Positions 1 to 8,595 are shown, counted from the first letter of the stretch. The stretch is DNA of 32,971 bases from Bacillus subtilis subsp. subtilis (GCA_021733645.1 JAHREJ010000049.1:1-32971), one strand, 5' to 3'. A program made the numbers and translations. The notes: a model not told the origin generated them from the sequence alone.

Positions 1-1137
1 ATAAGCGAATGCCAGTCCGGCCACCGTGAGCACCACCATCACCGATAGATGGGTCACTGTCGTGCGAATCCTGCAGAGCAGCGGGTCGACGTACACCGTC
101 TCGGCCCGCTGTGTGTTCACGACATAGCCGGTGATCTTGTTGAAGGTGGCGCTGCGGGTATCGAAGTGAAGCCTGGTGATGGAGCCGGCGGCGTGCGCGA
201 CCAGCGGCTCCTTGTCGAAGGTCTGCGTTGCAGGATCATAGGCCCAGGCCTGCATGTGATCGGAAAACTTGTCTGTGAGGATGTAGAGCTTTCCGGTGTC
301 GTCGTCCACGCCGACCACCGACAGGTTCACACGCTCACTGACCTTGACGGTGAGTGCGTCGTGGGTGACGAACGCACTCGAGCGGCGGTCCTTGATCTGG
401 GTGCGCGCCTCGAACTCGTCTGGCCCGGCCGATTCAAGGGTTTCCCGTGTCAACAGCTCGCCGCTACGCGGATGGAACAATCCCGGCGATGTCTTCGCAT
501 CGGCACGCAGCAGCAGCTCGGCCGCACCAGTTTTGAGGTTGTAGCGATAATAGTCGGCGCTCAAGCTGCTGGGGTTGCTCTGGCGCACGATCACATGATC
601 CGGCTCGAGTGGCAGTCCATGGACCAGGTCCGCCGAGCCGCCGATCTCGAAGCAGCGCTGCGTGTCCTCGCTGATACCGGCTCGCCTGACGCTGCTCGCG
701 AATGCTTCGTCGAATTTTTCCTGCGCTACGTCGGTGATATAGGCCTTGGATACGAACGTCTTTGTGGCACCGGTGGTGTTGCCTTCCCCGCAGCCTGCCA
801 GGCGCCCGGTCCACTCCTGGCGGGCAATGGCCAGGGTCCTGCCCGCCTTCATGGCAATGGCAGCGACGAACTTCATACGCTCACCGGACGGCGTTACCCG
901 CTTCGGACCGGCCGCCAGGTCATCCAGATCCCAGTTCGCCAGGGCGGGTTCAGTCTTGCCGTCCGGCGATGAGACCAGGGCGACCAGTCGCTTGCCATCG
1001 GCACTCATCGACACTGATTGGATTACCGGATATCTGGCCAGGTCCTCGATCGGCAACGGCGTTGATGCGACGCTGCCTGCGATGATCGTTGAGAGAGCGA
1101 CCGCCAACAGCAGCTGGCGGCGGAAACGTTGCTCCAT
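1..1137 (-). CDS. S9-type (prolyl oligopeptidase-like) exported peptidase, N-terminal part
   Basis: The frame stays open from an ATG at 1137 to the window edge (379 codons), so the C-terminal part is missing. An AAGGAG Shine-Dalgarno lies 7 nt upstream. The N-terminus is a signal peptide: basic MEQRFRRQ followed by a hydrophobic stretch ending near residue 25. Mature residues begin PLPIEDLARYP and continue with SMSADGKRLVALVSSPDGK, the typical opening of the beta-propeller of xanthomonad S9 peptidases. The catalytic alpha/beta-hydrolase domain (Ser-Asp-His) would lie beyond the edge and cannot be checked. Family proteins cleave short peptides, usually after proline, in the periplasm or outside the cell. 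The last visible residues fit the family less clearly than the start, but no stop interrupts the frame. Confidence 0.75.
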   Translation of the reverse strand, partial: MEQRFRRQLLLAVALSTIIAGSVASTPLPIEDLARYPVIQSVSMSADGKRLVALVSSPDGKTEPALANWDLDDLAAGPKRVTPSGERMKFVAAIAMKAGRTLAIARQEWTGRLAGCGEGNTTGATKTFVSKAYITDVAQEKFDEAFASSVRRAGISEDTQRCFEIGGSADLVHGLPLEPDHVIVRQSNPSSLSADYYRYNLKTGAAELLLRADAKTSPGLFHPRSGELLTRETLESAGPDEFEARTQIKDRRSSAFVTHDALTVKVSERVNLSVVGVDDDTGKLYILTDKFSDHMQAWAYDPATQTFDKEPLVAHAAGSITRLHFDTRSATFNKITGYVVNTQRAETVYVDPLLCRIRTTVTHLSVMVVLTVAGLAFAY

Positions 1138-1692
1138 TGCAGTACTCCTTGGGGTGTGTCTTGGACCGCAACAGCGGCGCAGCGACAGTTGACCACCATG
1201 TAAAGAACGTCAACGAAAAGTATGGAAATTGATAAAGGACGCCTTGGAGCAGTGCGCCATTCATGCGCCGTATACGCGAGATCCACGCAGTGGTGTGGCG
1301 TACTGTGCTGGATGTCACGACACTGCTTTCGTCACGTTGAGTGACACGTATCACGCCATGAACCCTTCTTCATGCGCAGCAACCGCACGCCTCGAACAGA
1401 ATCAGCCTACGCAGCGAAAGAGCGAAAAATGGCTGCAATTCGCGCACATGCTGCGATGCCGCATCGAATTGCGCAGCGTCTGCGGTCGGGCGGGCCGTGC
1501 ATCGAATGCAAATGACCTGGCCGTTGGTTCGCAACGCAACATCCTGCGAGGTTGAAGGTTGAATGCAGTGCAGAAAGCGCAATCGGCGCGTTGCGATGGG
1601 CGTTGGTGACCCGACATGACACCTGTGTGTCGCTGTTGCTGCGTCCTGCGGCGTTGTACACGCAAGACTGCGGCATGATCTTCGTTACATGG
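1138..1692. other. Gene-poor intergenic region between the peptidase and adhesin genes
   Basis: About 555 bases without a convincing gene. Base composition is clearly less GC-rich than the flanks, and the short open frames on both strands lack the GC-rich third positions of real genes here. It must hold the promoter of the leftward peptidase gene. A TTGACG box with a poorly matching -10 can be drawn near 1200-1225, but it is weak. A small inverted repeat, GTCAC-N5-GTGAC, lies at 1331-1345 and could be an operator. Nothing else recognised. Confidence 0.5.
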
Positions 1693-1720
1693 CCCTGCAG
1701 CAGCTTCCGCTGCTGCAGGG
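1693..1720 (-). terminator. Perfect 12-bp stem-loop downstream of the adhesin gene
   Basis: The arms at 1693-1704 and 1709-1720 are exact reverse complements (12 bp) closing a 4-base loop. Read in the adhesin direction the loop is GGAA, a GNRA-type tetraloop. It lies about 38 nt beyond the adhesin stop. No U-tract follows on either strand, so it may be an mRNA 3'-end stabiliser or a factor-assisted terminator rather than a classic intrinsic one. Confidence 0.6.
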
Positions 1721-1757
1721 GGCCCGCCTTACGGCCTTGCGCCGTCAGGCGGCGATG

Positions 1758-4700
1758 CTACCAGCTGAAACCGACGCCAATGGACGCGCCGCTGTCACCG
1801 TCTGCGCTCATCGAGCCGGACGCCTTGAAGATGAAGCCACCGTCTTCAGACACCGCCTGCAGGCCCAGCGCCATCGCCGATTCCCCACCGTAAGTGGCCC
1901 CGGACACCGCGACCGAGCGCGAACCCGGTGCCGCCTGCAACGGCAGGCCCGCCGAGGCCAGCGCCACGGCGATGCCGGCCTTGGCCTGGCGACGCAACTG
2001 CTGGACCTGATTGTCGGTGTACTGGTTGGCCACACTCACCGCTTGGCCGGCCACAGTGCGCGCAATACTGCGGGTCTGTCGCAGGTTGACCGCGTCGGTG
2101 TCCTGCTGGCCATCGGCTACATGGGTAACCTGACGTTCGGCACCAGACCGACCCACCGAAACCGTACTGGCGCGGTCAGCGACGGAACCGGCGCCCAGCG
2201 CCACACTGTTGCGGGCCGAGGCAACGGCATCGGCGCCCAGTGCCACCGCATCGGTACCTGCCGCCACACGGGCCGCACGACCAACGCGGTCGGCACCATC
2301 ACTGGCCAGGCCACTGGAGGCCACGCCCACCGCATCCAGCCGCTGGGCCAGTTGATGCACCTGGCTGCCAGTCACCGCGTCACTGCTGGCGGCATCCACA
2401 CGCCCGGCGGCCAGGCCGGTCACGATACGGGCGCCGCTGCTGCCACCCACGTCGATCACCTCCCCGTCGGCCTGCTTGCCAATGGTGATCCGCTTGCTGG
2501 ACGGGTCCTGCTTGACCAGGCCCACACTGCCGGCCTCGATGTCGCCGGCCAACTGCTTCAGCGCATCGCCCTGCTTGCGATTGGCCACTTCCAGCGCACC
2601 CACCGCGGTGGTCGTCAGGTCGATGTCGCGCTGGCTGGCGTGCAGCTGCGCACCGGTGACGGCCTCACTGCTGCCTGCGGCGATCACCGCGTCCTTGAGG
2701 CCGGTCAGCGTGCGGACACCGCCGCTGCCAGCCACTTGAATGCGCTCGCCGTCGGTCATGGTGGCCAGCTGGATATCCCGGCTGGACGCGTCCTGGCGGA
2801 CCAGGCCTGCCTCGCCGTCGCGCAACCTGCGCAGGTCTTCGCCCACCGTGCTGACGCGATCGTTCACCACCCCGACGTTTGCATCCATCTGTGCCAATGC
2901 GCTACCGACATCGCGCGCGGCCGTGGCCGGTTCGGCGCGGACGCCGGTGGCGCCGAGGGTGCCGATTGCGTAGGCAGGCGCCAGCATGTTGCCGTCCGCC
3001 CCCACCAACGCCCCGCCCCCCAGGGCCGCAGCAAGCTGCTCGGTACCGCGGCCAGCGGCGGCGGCCGCCGAGACGGCTGCATCGGCCTTGGTGCCTGCCG
3101 TCGACGCCGCCGCAGTGGCCTGGTCGGCCTTGGTGCCTGCTGCGTTGGCGGCGGTGGTGGCCGCATCGGCGCGTGTGCCGGCATCGGCGGCGGCGGTGGT
3201 GGCCGTGGTCGCGGCTGCCGTGGCGTGGTCGGCTTTGGCGCCTGCCGCGGTAGCGACCGTGGTTGCCAACCCTGCCCGCATGCCGGCGTCAGCGGCGGCG
3301 TTGGTGGCGGCGTCCGCCCGGGTGCCCGCCGTGGCAGCGGCGGCCGTGGCCTGGTCGGCCTTGGTGCCTGCCGCATCGGCACGGGTGCCGGCCTCGGTGG
3401 CCGCGAGGGTGGCAGCGTCGGCGCGCGTGCCCGCCGTGGCAGCCGCTGCCGTGGCTTGATCGGCCTTGGTCCCTGCTGCGGTGGCGGCCGTGGTTGCCGC
3501 CTCTGCCCGCGTGCCGGCGTCAGTGGCAGCGGTGGTGGCGGCATCGGCCCGGGTGCCCGCCGCCGTGGCAGCCACAACGGCTTGGTCTGCCTTGGTGCCT
3601 GCCGCCGCGGCGGCCGTGGTGGCGGCGTCCGCCTTGGTGCCCGCCGTGGTGGCAGCAGCGGTGGCGTCATCGGCCTTCGCGCCGGCCGCCGCAGCAGCAG
3701 TGGTCGCCGCGTCAGCGCGCGTACCGGCGGCGTTGGCCGCGGTGGTCGCTGCGTCGGCCTTGGTCCCGGCCGTCGCGGCGGCGGTCGTGGCGTGGTCGGC
3801 CTTGGTGCCGGCCGCGGCGGCGGCGGTGGTCGCCGCATTGGCTGCCGTGGTCGCTGCATCCGCCTTGGCACCGGCGGCGGTGGCCGTTGCTGTGGCTTCA
3901 TCGGCCTTGGTACCGGCTGCGGCTGCGGCGACCGTTGCCGCGTCGGCCTTGGTGCCGGCGGCACTGGCGGCAGCCGTGGCGGCATCGGCCCTGGTGCCGG
4001 CGGCCGTGGCTGCGGTGGTGGCAACGTCGGCGCGGCTGCCGGCGGCGTTGGCCGCCGCAGTCGCTGCATCGGCCCTGCCACCGGCAGCGGTGGCGACGGA
4101 TGTCGCTGCATCGGCCGCGGTCAACGCGGACCGAGCCGTGTTCCCCACGGCATCCAACTGGCCCTTGTTCACGGCATCGGTGGCCGCAACGCCGGCATCG
4201 ACCGCACTGATGCGACTGGACGCGGCATCGCCATGACTGGCCTTGAACGTGCCCGACGCCTCGTCCCACAACAGTGCCGCATCGCGCACCGCGGCGATCT
4301 GGGTGCCGGCCGCTTCCACGGCGGTCCTGGCCGCGTTGGCGGTCTGTTCGGCGGTGGCAGCGCGGTTGCCGGCGGTGGCCGCTGTCGTGGCGGCCTCATT
4401 GGCCCGGGTTTGGGCAGCAGCAGCGACGGTGGTGGCGGACTCGGCGGCGGCACGGGCGGCGTTGGCGGTCTGTGCGGCCGTGGTGGCCGTATCGCCGGCG
4501 GTACGGGCGGCGGCGGCGGCGGCATCGGCCCGGGTGCCGGCGGCATTGGCGGTCGTGGTCGCGGCATCGGCATCATTCCGGGCACTTTGCGCGATCTGGC
4601 CCACAGCATCCAACTGGCCCTTGTTCACCGCGTCGGTCGCCGCCGTGCCGGCATCCAGCCCGCTGATGCGACTGGACGCGGCATCGCCATGACTGGCCTT

Positions 4701-6935
4701 GAACGTGCCCGACGCGGCATCCCACAACAGCGCGTTGTCGCGCACGGCGGCGACCTGATTGCCGGCCGCTTCGGCGGCAGTCCTGGCCGCGTTGGCGGTC
4801 TGTACCGCCGTATTGGCGCTGTCGCCGGCGGTGCGGGCGGCGGTGGCCGCGGCATCCGCACGGGTGCCCGCTGCGGTAGCCGCCGTGGTGGCGGCATCGG
4901 CCTTGGTACCGGCGGTGTCGGCGGCAGTCCGGGCCGCGTTGGCGGTCTGTACCGCCGTGTTGGCGCTGTCGCCGGCGGTGCGGGCGGCGGTGGCCGCGGT
5001 ATCCGCACGGGTGCCCGCTGCGGTAGCCGCCGTGGTAGCCGCATCCGCACGGGTGCCCGCTGCGGTAGCCGCCGTGGTAGCCGCATCCGCCCGGGTGCCA
5101 GCCGCGGCAGCTGCGGTGGTGGCGGCATCGGCCTTGGTACCGGCGGTGTCGGCGGCAGTCCGGGCCGCGTTGGCGGTGTCGCCGGCGGTGCGGGCGGCGG
5201 TGGCCGCCGCATCCGCCCGGGTGCCGGCCGCAGTGGCCGCCGTGGTGGCCGCACCGGCGGCCGTGCGCGCGGCCTGTGCCGTCTGCTCCACCGCATCCAG
5301 CTGGCCCTTGTTCACGGCATCGGTGGCTGCAACGCCGGCCGCCACGCCGCTGATCCGGTTCGATTCCGCGTCGCCATGACGGGCCGTGAACGTACCCGAG
5401 GCACCGTCCCACAGCAGCGCGTTTTCGAACACTGCCCCAAGAGAGTCGTTCTGCCTGGCGAGCTCGGCATCCAGCGAATGGATCGCCCCCACCAGCGTTG
5501 CCGGCCGGGCATCGATACCCGGGCCCGGGCTGCTCAGCGAAACCGCCGGCAGCACCACGCTTCCATCTGCCGCGAGCGATGCGCCGCCGCCGATCGCCGT
5601 GGCCACTGATTGCAGTGCCTCGCGGGGCAGCGCGCCCGATTGGCCTGCGCCTTTGGCATCCAGCGCATCAATGCGGTCGCTGAGGGTTTTGTCGCGGGCG
5701 TCCAGGCGCGTGCCGAGCGCGGCGATATTGGTGTCCTGGCTGGCATCCTTGGCGGCCAGCTCGTTGATGGCGGTGTAGGCCGCGTGCAACTGGCTGCCGT
5801 TGACCGCATCGGTGCTGGTGGCCGACACCGCGCCCGCGCCCAGGTTGATGATCTGGCGGCGGTTCAACGCGCTGCCCACCGACACCACGCCGCCCACGTT
5901 GCTGTTGTCGATGGGATAGCGCCTGCCGTTCAATGTCAGCTCGGTCAGCGCGCGCACCGTATCGGTCGTAGCGCCATCGCCCAACGCGACACTGCCTGCA
6001 TGGCTTGCATTGGCCGCATTGCCCAACGCCACCGCTTCGGTGGCCGAAGCGCGCGAGCTTCGACCGATTGCCACGGCATTGCGTTGGCTCGCCGCGGCTT
6101 CGCTACCCATCGCCACGGCGCGCTCGCTCGATGCGGTGGCGGACATGCCCACCGCAACCGAACGGTTCCCCGATGCCGTCGCACTGGCACCGATGGCGGT
6201 ATCGCCCTGCAGGGCCGCGCGGGCGCTGTGTCCGAACGCCACTGATGACGCACCGGCGGCAGCGGCGCTCCGGCCCACTGCCGCCGCGTTGGTCTGGCTG
6301 GCCGCAGCGGCTTGACCAACGGCCGTGCTGGAGGCTGCGGTGGCCTGGGACATCGAACCCAGCGCAGTGGCGTCCTGGGCTGCCGAGGACGCCGAGCCCA
6401 GCGCGATCCCGTTGTCGCCCGTTGTCGTGGTATTCCAGGAACCAATCTGGATCCTGTTCCCGTTCATTTCGCCCATCTTGAGGATGCCCTGGCGGATATG
6501 TGCCTCGCCCCCATTGACGTACAGCTCGCCACCCAGCGTGAGTGAGGTAGCGCCGTTACCCGACACCGTGGTCGGGCGGTAGAACAATGCCTTGGTGAGC
6601 TGCGTGGCCTTGTCCGCCGAATCGCAGCTACCGTTCTCCACATCGCTCAGCCACTGCGTCGCCGGCGCAGTGCCGGTGATGAACCGCGAGGTGGGATCCT
6701 GAAGACGCACGCACCAGCCGTTGCCTTGGCCGTTGACGTACAGATCGGCCAGGGCAGAGGGCGACACCAGCGCGCCCAGCAGGCCCACACTGACCACCCA
6801 GGCCCGTCGGCTGGTGCAGGCCTCCCGCAGCGCGGCACTGAGCGCGTTACGGCGTACCGGGCGGCGGTACGTACTGGCCATCTCATCTCGCGCATTACAA
6901 AGGCGGGCAGAACCCGTCGGCACCACAATATTCAC
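1758..6935 (-). CDS. Trimeric autotransporter adhesin (YadA/Hia-like)
   Basis: A 1725-residue surface adhesin expected to trimerise in the outer membrane and bind host or abiotic surfaces. From the N-terminus: a long signal peptide with an extended basic N-region, cleavage near residue 63 (SALA/DLYV); a YadA-type head at about 170-330 built of 14-residue SVAxG-like repeats; a neck (DAVNGSQL); then three copies of a neck-like module (NALLWD..GTF....DAVNKGQLDAV) separated by Ala/Thr-rich coiled-coil stalk. After a further Hia-like segment (GLVKQD.., two copies) and a second short head (VALGADAV..), it ends in the YadA anchor, whose four beta-strands finish ..GVGFSW. The GTG start at 6935 has GAGG 6 nt upstream; an ATG at 6881 (1707 aa) is the alternative. 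The stalk is almost free of large hydrophobic residues. The EAL phosphodiesterase and its partner lie just upstream on the same strand, separated by a terminator. Confidence 0.95.
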   Translation of the reverse strand: MNIVVPTGSARLCNARDEMASTYRRPVRRNALSAALREACTSRRAWVVSVGLLGALVSPSALADLYVNGQGNGWCVRLQDPTSRFITGTAPATQWLSDVENGSCDSADKATQLTKALFYRPTTVSGNGATSLTLGGELYVNGGEAHIRQGILKMGEMNGNRIQIGSWNTTTTGDNGIALGSASSAAQDATALGSMSQATAASSTAVGQAAAASQTNAAAVGRSAAAAGASSVAFGHSARAALQGDTAIGASATASGNRSVAVGMSATASSERAVAMGSEAAASQRNAVAIGRSSRASATEAVALGNAANASHAGSVALGDGATTDTVRALTELTLNGRRYPIDNSNVGGVVSVGSALNRRQIINLGAGAVSATSTDAVNGSQLHAAYTAINELAAKDASQDTNIAALGTRLDARDKTLSDRIDALDAKGAGQSGALPREALQSVATAIGGGASLAADGSVVLPAVSLSSPGPGIDARPATLVGAIHSLDAELARQNDSLGAVFENALLWDGASGTFTARHGDAESNRISGVAAGVAATDAVNKGQLDAVEQTAQAARTAAGAATTAATAAGTRADAAATAARTAGDTANAARTAADTAGTKADAATTAAAAAGTRADAATTAATAAGTRADAATTAATAAGTRADTAATAARTAGDSANTAVQTANAARTAADTAGTKADAATTAATAAGTRADAAATAARTAGDSANTAVQTANAARTAAEAAGNQVAAVRDNALLWDAASGTFKASHGDAASSRISGLDAGTAATDAVNKGQLDAVGQIAQSARNDADAATTTANAAGTRADAAAAAARTAGDTATTAAQTANAARAAAESATTVAAAAQTRANEAATTAATAGNRAATAEQTANAARTAVEAAGTQIAAVRDAALLWDEASGTFKASHGDAASSRISAVDAGVAATDAVNKGQLDAVGNTARSALTAADAATSVATAAGGRADAATAAANAAGSRADVATTAATAAGTRADAATAAASAAGTKADAATVAAAAAGTKADEATATATAAGAKADAATTAANAATTAAAAAGTKADHATTAAATAGTKADAATTAANAAGTRADAATTAAAAAGAKADDATAAATTAGTKADAATTAAAAAGTKADQAVVAATAAGTRADAATTAATDAGTRAEAATTAATAAGTKADQATAAAATAGTRADAATLAATEAGTRADAAGTKADQATAAAATAGTRADAATNAAADAGMRAGLATTVATAAGAKADHATAAATTATTAAADAGTRADAATTAANAAGTKADQATAAASTAGTKADAAVSAAAAAGRGTEQLAAALGGGALVGADGNMLAPAYAIGTLGATGVRAEPATAARDVGSALAQMDANVGVVNDRVSTVGEDLRRLRDGEAGLVRQDASSRDIQLATMTDGERIQVAGSGGVRTLTGLKDAVIAAGSSEAVTGAQLHASQRDIDLTTTAVGALEVANRKQGDALKQLAGDIEAGSVGLVKQDPSSKRITIGKQADGEVIDVGGSSGARIVTGLAAGRVDAASSDAVTGSQVHQLAQRLDAVGVASSGLASDGADRVGRAARVAAGTDAVALGADAVASARNSVALGAGSVADRASTVSVGRSGAERQVTHVADGQQDTDAVNLRQTRSIARTVAGQAVSVANQYTDNQVQQLRRQAKAGIAVALASAGLPLQAAPGSRSVAVSGATYGGESAMALGLQAVSEDGGFIFKASGSMSADGDSGASIGVGFSW
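3050..4080 (-). repeat. Stalk repeat array: 24 units of a 42-bp (14-residue) Ala-rich coiled-coil repeat
   Basis: Inside the adhesin gene. The unit reads approximately T-K/R-A-D-x-A-T-T-A-A-x-A-A-G. I parsed 24 consecutive units. Twenty-one have 14 residues, two have 21 and one has 7, so every length change is one heptad (21 bp). The total is about 343 residues. The glycine closing each unit and the K/R-A-D motif are the most conserved positions. Edges are approximate. Confidence 0.85.
4150..5436 (-). repeat. Three copies of a ~140-bp neck-like module plus duplicated stalk blocks
   Basis: Inside the adhesin gene. Nearly identical modules encoding a LLWD..ASGTF..HGDA..RIS..AATDAVNKGQLDAV segment lie at about 4150-4290, 4606-4745 and 5293-5432. 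Between the second and third modules, a stalk block of roughly 140 bp encoding a TAGDSANTAVQTANAARTAA-type segment occurs at about 4780-4910 and again at about 4918-5050. A shortened version lies at about 5150-5220. The copies are similar enough at DNA level for recombination. Confidence 0.8.
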
Positions 6936-7302
6936 AAGCTACCTCGATACGTTGGTTGGGGTCACTGCGGCGCCCGGTGATCGGGCGTCGCGGGGGCGCC
7001 AGCCCCGGAGGTATGCCTGGTGCGCCCGGTGAGGCTGGGCGCTGGCTTCTCCCGCAACGTGCGAGGGTTCGCTGACGATGCGATTCATCTTCACGCGTGG
7101 GCGCTGGGCACTGGCCGGCGTCCGGGGCGTCGATACGACCCTTGTCATGCAGATGAACGGTAGTACGGACCCCGCCCGGGGCATCCCTGGCGGCGGCCGT
7201 CTCTGGCGTCCGTGCATTGTCTGGATCGGCGCAAGAAACACTTCTGGCGCGGCCTCATTCGTTCTCTCGGCACGAAAAAGAGAAAAAAAAGACAGCCGCC
7301 GC
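6936..7302. other. Intergenic region upstream of the adhesin gene
   Basis: The gap between the adhesin start and the terminator of the next gene. It must contain the adhesin promoter. I see no clear sigma-70 box pair. A short rightward frame starting at 7078 has no ribosome site or family signal and is not called as a gene. An A-rich stretch (7275-7290) belongs to the neighbouring leftward terminator. Confidence 0.45.
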
Positions 7303-7328
7303 AAGCCCCGGCGGGGGCTTACGAGGCG
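7277..7328 (-). terminator. Rho-independent terminator of the EAL/winged-helix transcript
   Basis: Read leftward: a 7-bp perfect stem AAGCCCC/GGGGCTT (7314-7320 with 7303-7309, loop of 4) sits inside an outer CCGCC/GGCGG pairing. About five bases later comes a run of eight T residues (A8 at 7283-7290 on the plus strand), then a further T-rich run. It lies some 55 nt beyond the stop of the winged-helix-like gene and separates that unit from the adhesin gene. Confidence 0.75.
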
Positions 7329-7382
7329 GATGGGTGGCCGCGTTGGGCCAACCTGACCGGATTCAGATGAGCACGGGACCGG

Positions 7383-7712
7383 TCAGCCGGTGGGCACCTC
7401 CCGTGGTCCGGGCCACGCCTCCATCATGTTCAGCACGGCCTGGCCCAGCGCGGTCAATGACACCACATGGCCCCCGTAGCGGACCCCGTCGGCATCACGC
7501 ACCACCTCGGCCGCCAGTACCCGGCGCCGGCGCAGGTAGCGGAAACTGCGTTTGATTTCGGGGGCGGAGTAGCCGCTGAAGTGCACGTGGCGCAGCCGCA
7601 CCCCGGGCGTAGGCACCCGGAAGCGCCGCATCAGCAGCAGGCACAGCTGGGGACACGCCGAAGGCGCATGCGCAGGCGAAGACGAAGACGAAGACGAAGA
7701 GGATTCAGACAT
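7383..7712 (-). CDS. Small winged-helix-like protein coupled to the EAL gene
   Basis: 109 residues. The ATG at 7712 overlaps the end of the EAL gene by 8 nt (ATGTCTGA), so translation is probably coupled. The N-terminus is a low-complexity serine run (MSESSSSSSSSS) encoded by a TCTTCG hexanucleotide repeat. The rest looks like a small winged-helix fold: a helix around SAPEIKRSFRYLRRRRVL, a wing AAEVVRDADGVRYGGHVV, then the SLTALGQAVLNMM helix, close to the LTxxG signature of MarR/PadR-like proteins. It could bind DNA or act as a partner of the phosphodiesterase; neither is shown by the sequence. A longer in-frame reading upstream would overlap the EAL domain in a different frame and is not used. 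Confidence 0.7.
   Translation of the reverse strand: MSESSSSSSSSSPAHAPSACPQLCLLLMRRFRVPTPGVRLRHVHFSGYSAPEIKRSFRYLRRRRVLAAEVVRDADGVRYGGHVVSLTALGQAVLNMMEAWPGPREVPTG
7678..7701. repeat. Hexanucleotide repeat GAAGAC x ~4
   Basis: Three exact GAAGAC units (7678-7695) and a fourth with one change (7696-7701), within the coding start of the winged-helix-like gene. In coding sense it is a TCTTCG repeat giving alternating serine codons. Changes in copy number would lengthen or shorten the serine run without shifting the frame. Confidence 0.8.
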
Positions 7713-8547
7713 GCGCCAGCGTCCCGGCCTGCATCCGGGCAGCCGGGACCGGCACTGCCGGTCCGAACCGGTGCATGAACAGTTCGGCCCGGATCGGTGG
7801 GCTGTGCAGGTAGCCCTGGGTCTGATCACATCCCAGGCGCTGCAGCTGCCAGGCCTGGCCTTCGCGCTCAACCCCCTCGGCCACCACGCGCAGTTCCAGG
7901 GACCTGGCCATGCCGATGATGGCTGCCACGATCGAGCGATCCACCTCGCTGCGGTCGAGCTCCTCGATGAACTCGCGTGCAATCTTCACCTCGTGCACCG
8001 GCATCTGCTTCAACCGTGCCAGGCTCGAAAAGCCGGTTCCGAAGTCGTCCAGGGATACCTGCACGCCCAGGCCAAACAGGTTGTAGAGCTGTTTCAGGCA
8101 CGCATCCGGATCGTGCATCAATGCCGACTCGGTCACCTCCAGCACCAGGCGGTCGGCGGGAATGCGGTTGTCGCCCAGCGCGCCGCATACCGCCGCGTAG
8201 AACCCCGGCCGCTGCAACTGCTGCGGTGACACGTTGATTGCCATCGTCCAGTCAGCGGCGCCGGCATCACGCCAGACGCGCAGCTGTCGGCAGGCCGCGC
8301 GCAGCACCCATTGCCCCAGGTCGTGGATCTGGCCGGTCTGTTCGGCCAGCGCAATGAAGGCATCCGGGGCAATCAGCCCGTGCGTGGGGTGCATCCAGCG
8401 CACCAGCGCCTCGGCCCCCACGCACACCGGGTCCTGGCAGCTGAATTTGGGCTGGAACAGCAGGACCAGATCCTGCTGGGCAATGGCGCGACGGAGTTCT
8501 TCGCCGTTGATCGCACCGGTTCGGTCAATGGAACTGTGAGAGAGCAT
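7705..8547 (-). CDS. EAL-domain cyclic-di-GMP phosphodiesterase
   Basis: A 280-residue stand-alone EAL domain that should hydrolyse c-di-GMP to pGpG in the cytoplasm. The main catalytic set is visible: E46 in the AEALVRW motif, the Asn of INVSP, the Glu of LEVTES, the pair in SLDDFGTGFSSL, the Lys of VKIAREF, the Glu of VVAEGVE and the Gln of QTQGYLHSPP. The usual KID motif reads KIA, a change outside the strictly required set. There is no GGDEF, receiver, PAS or membrane segment, so control is likely through expression or a partner. The start codon has only a weak GGGG-type ribosome site, which lies inside an inverted repeat. The downstream winged-helix-like gene overlaps its stop. Confidence 0.92.
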   Translation of the reverse strand: MLSHSSIDRTGAINGEELRRAIAQQDLVLLFQPKFSCQDPVCVGAEALVRWMHPTHGLIAPDAFIALAEQTGQIHDLGQWVLRAACRQLRVWRDAGAADWTMAINVSPQQLQRPGFYAAVCGALGDNRIPADRLVLEVTESALMHDPDACLKQLYNLFGLGVQVSLDDFGTGFSSLARLKQMPVHEVKIAREFIEELDRSEVDRSIVAAIIGMARSLELRVVAEGVEREGQAWQLQRLGCDQTQGYLHSPPIRAELFMHRFGPAVPVPAARMQAGTLAHV

Positions 8548-8551
8548 CGGA

Positions 8552-8595
8552 GCGCCCCGCTGTGAGAAGGGGCCATCGTCTGCACTGCGGGGCGC
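8552..8595 (-). promoter_or_regulatory. Leader inverted repeat overlapping the EAL ribosome site
   Basis: A perfect 9-bp inverted repeat, GCGCCCCGC/GCGGGGCGC, at 8587-8595 and 8552-8560 with a 26-nt spacer. In the transcript the 3' arm ends 4 nt before the ATG and contains the only SD-like purine run. A second stretch in the spacer, GCCCC (about 8570-8574), can pair with the same 3' arm, so two exclusive hairpins are possible. Confidence 0.55.

Noticed and set aside
2864..4111. Long Pro/Arg-rich frame on the minus strand
   Set aside because: An out-of-frame reading of the same 42-bp stalk repeats as the adhesin; low complexity, no start signal.
3000..5300. Tandem DNA repeats considered as a CRISPR array or satellite
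   Set aside because: The repeats are in frame within the adhesin, with 42-bp periodicity and no unique spacers.
1689..5609. A 1306-codon open frame on the plus strand, very rich in Gly and Arg
   Set aside because: It is the antisense of the adhesin gene. Its Gly/Arg runs come from alanine codons of the stalk, with no ribosome site, signal or domain of its own.
7078..7356. A 92-codon plus-strand frame in the gap upstream of the adhesin
   Set aside because: No ribosome site or family match; it runs through the terminator hairpin and A-rich tract of the opposite strand.
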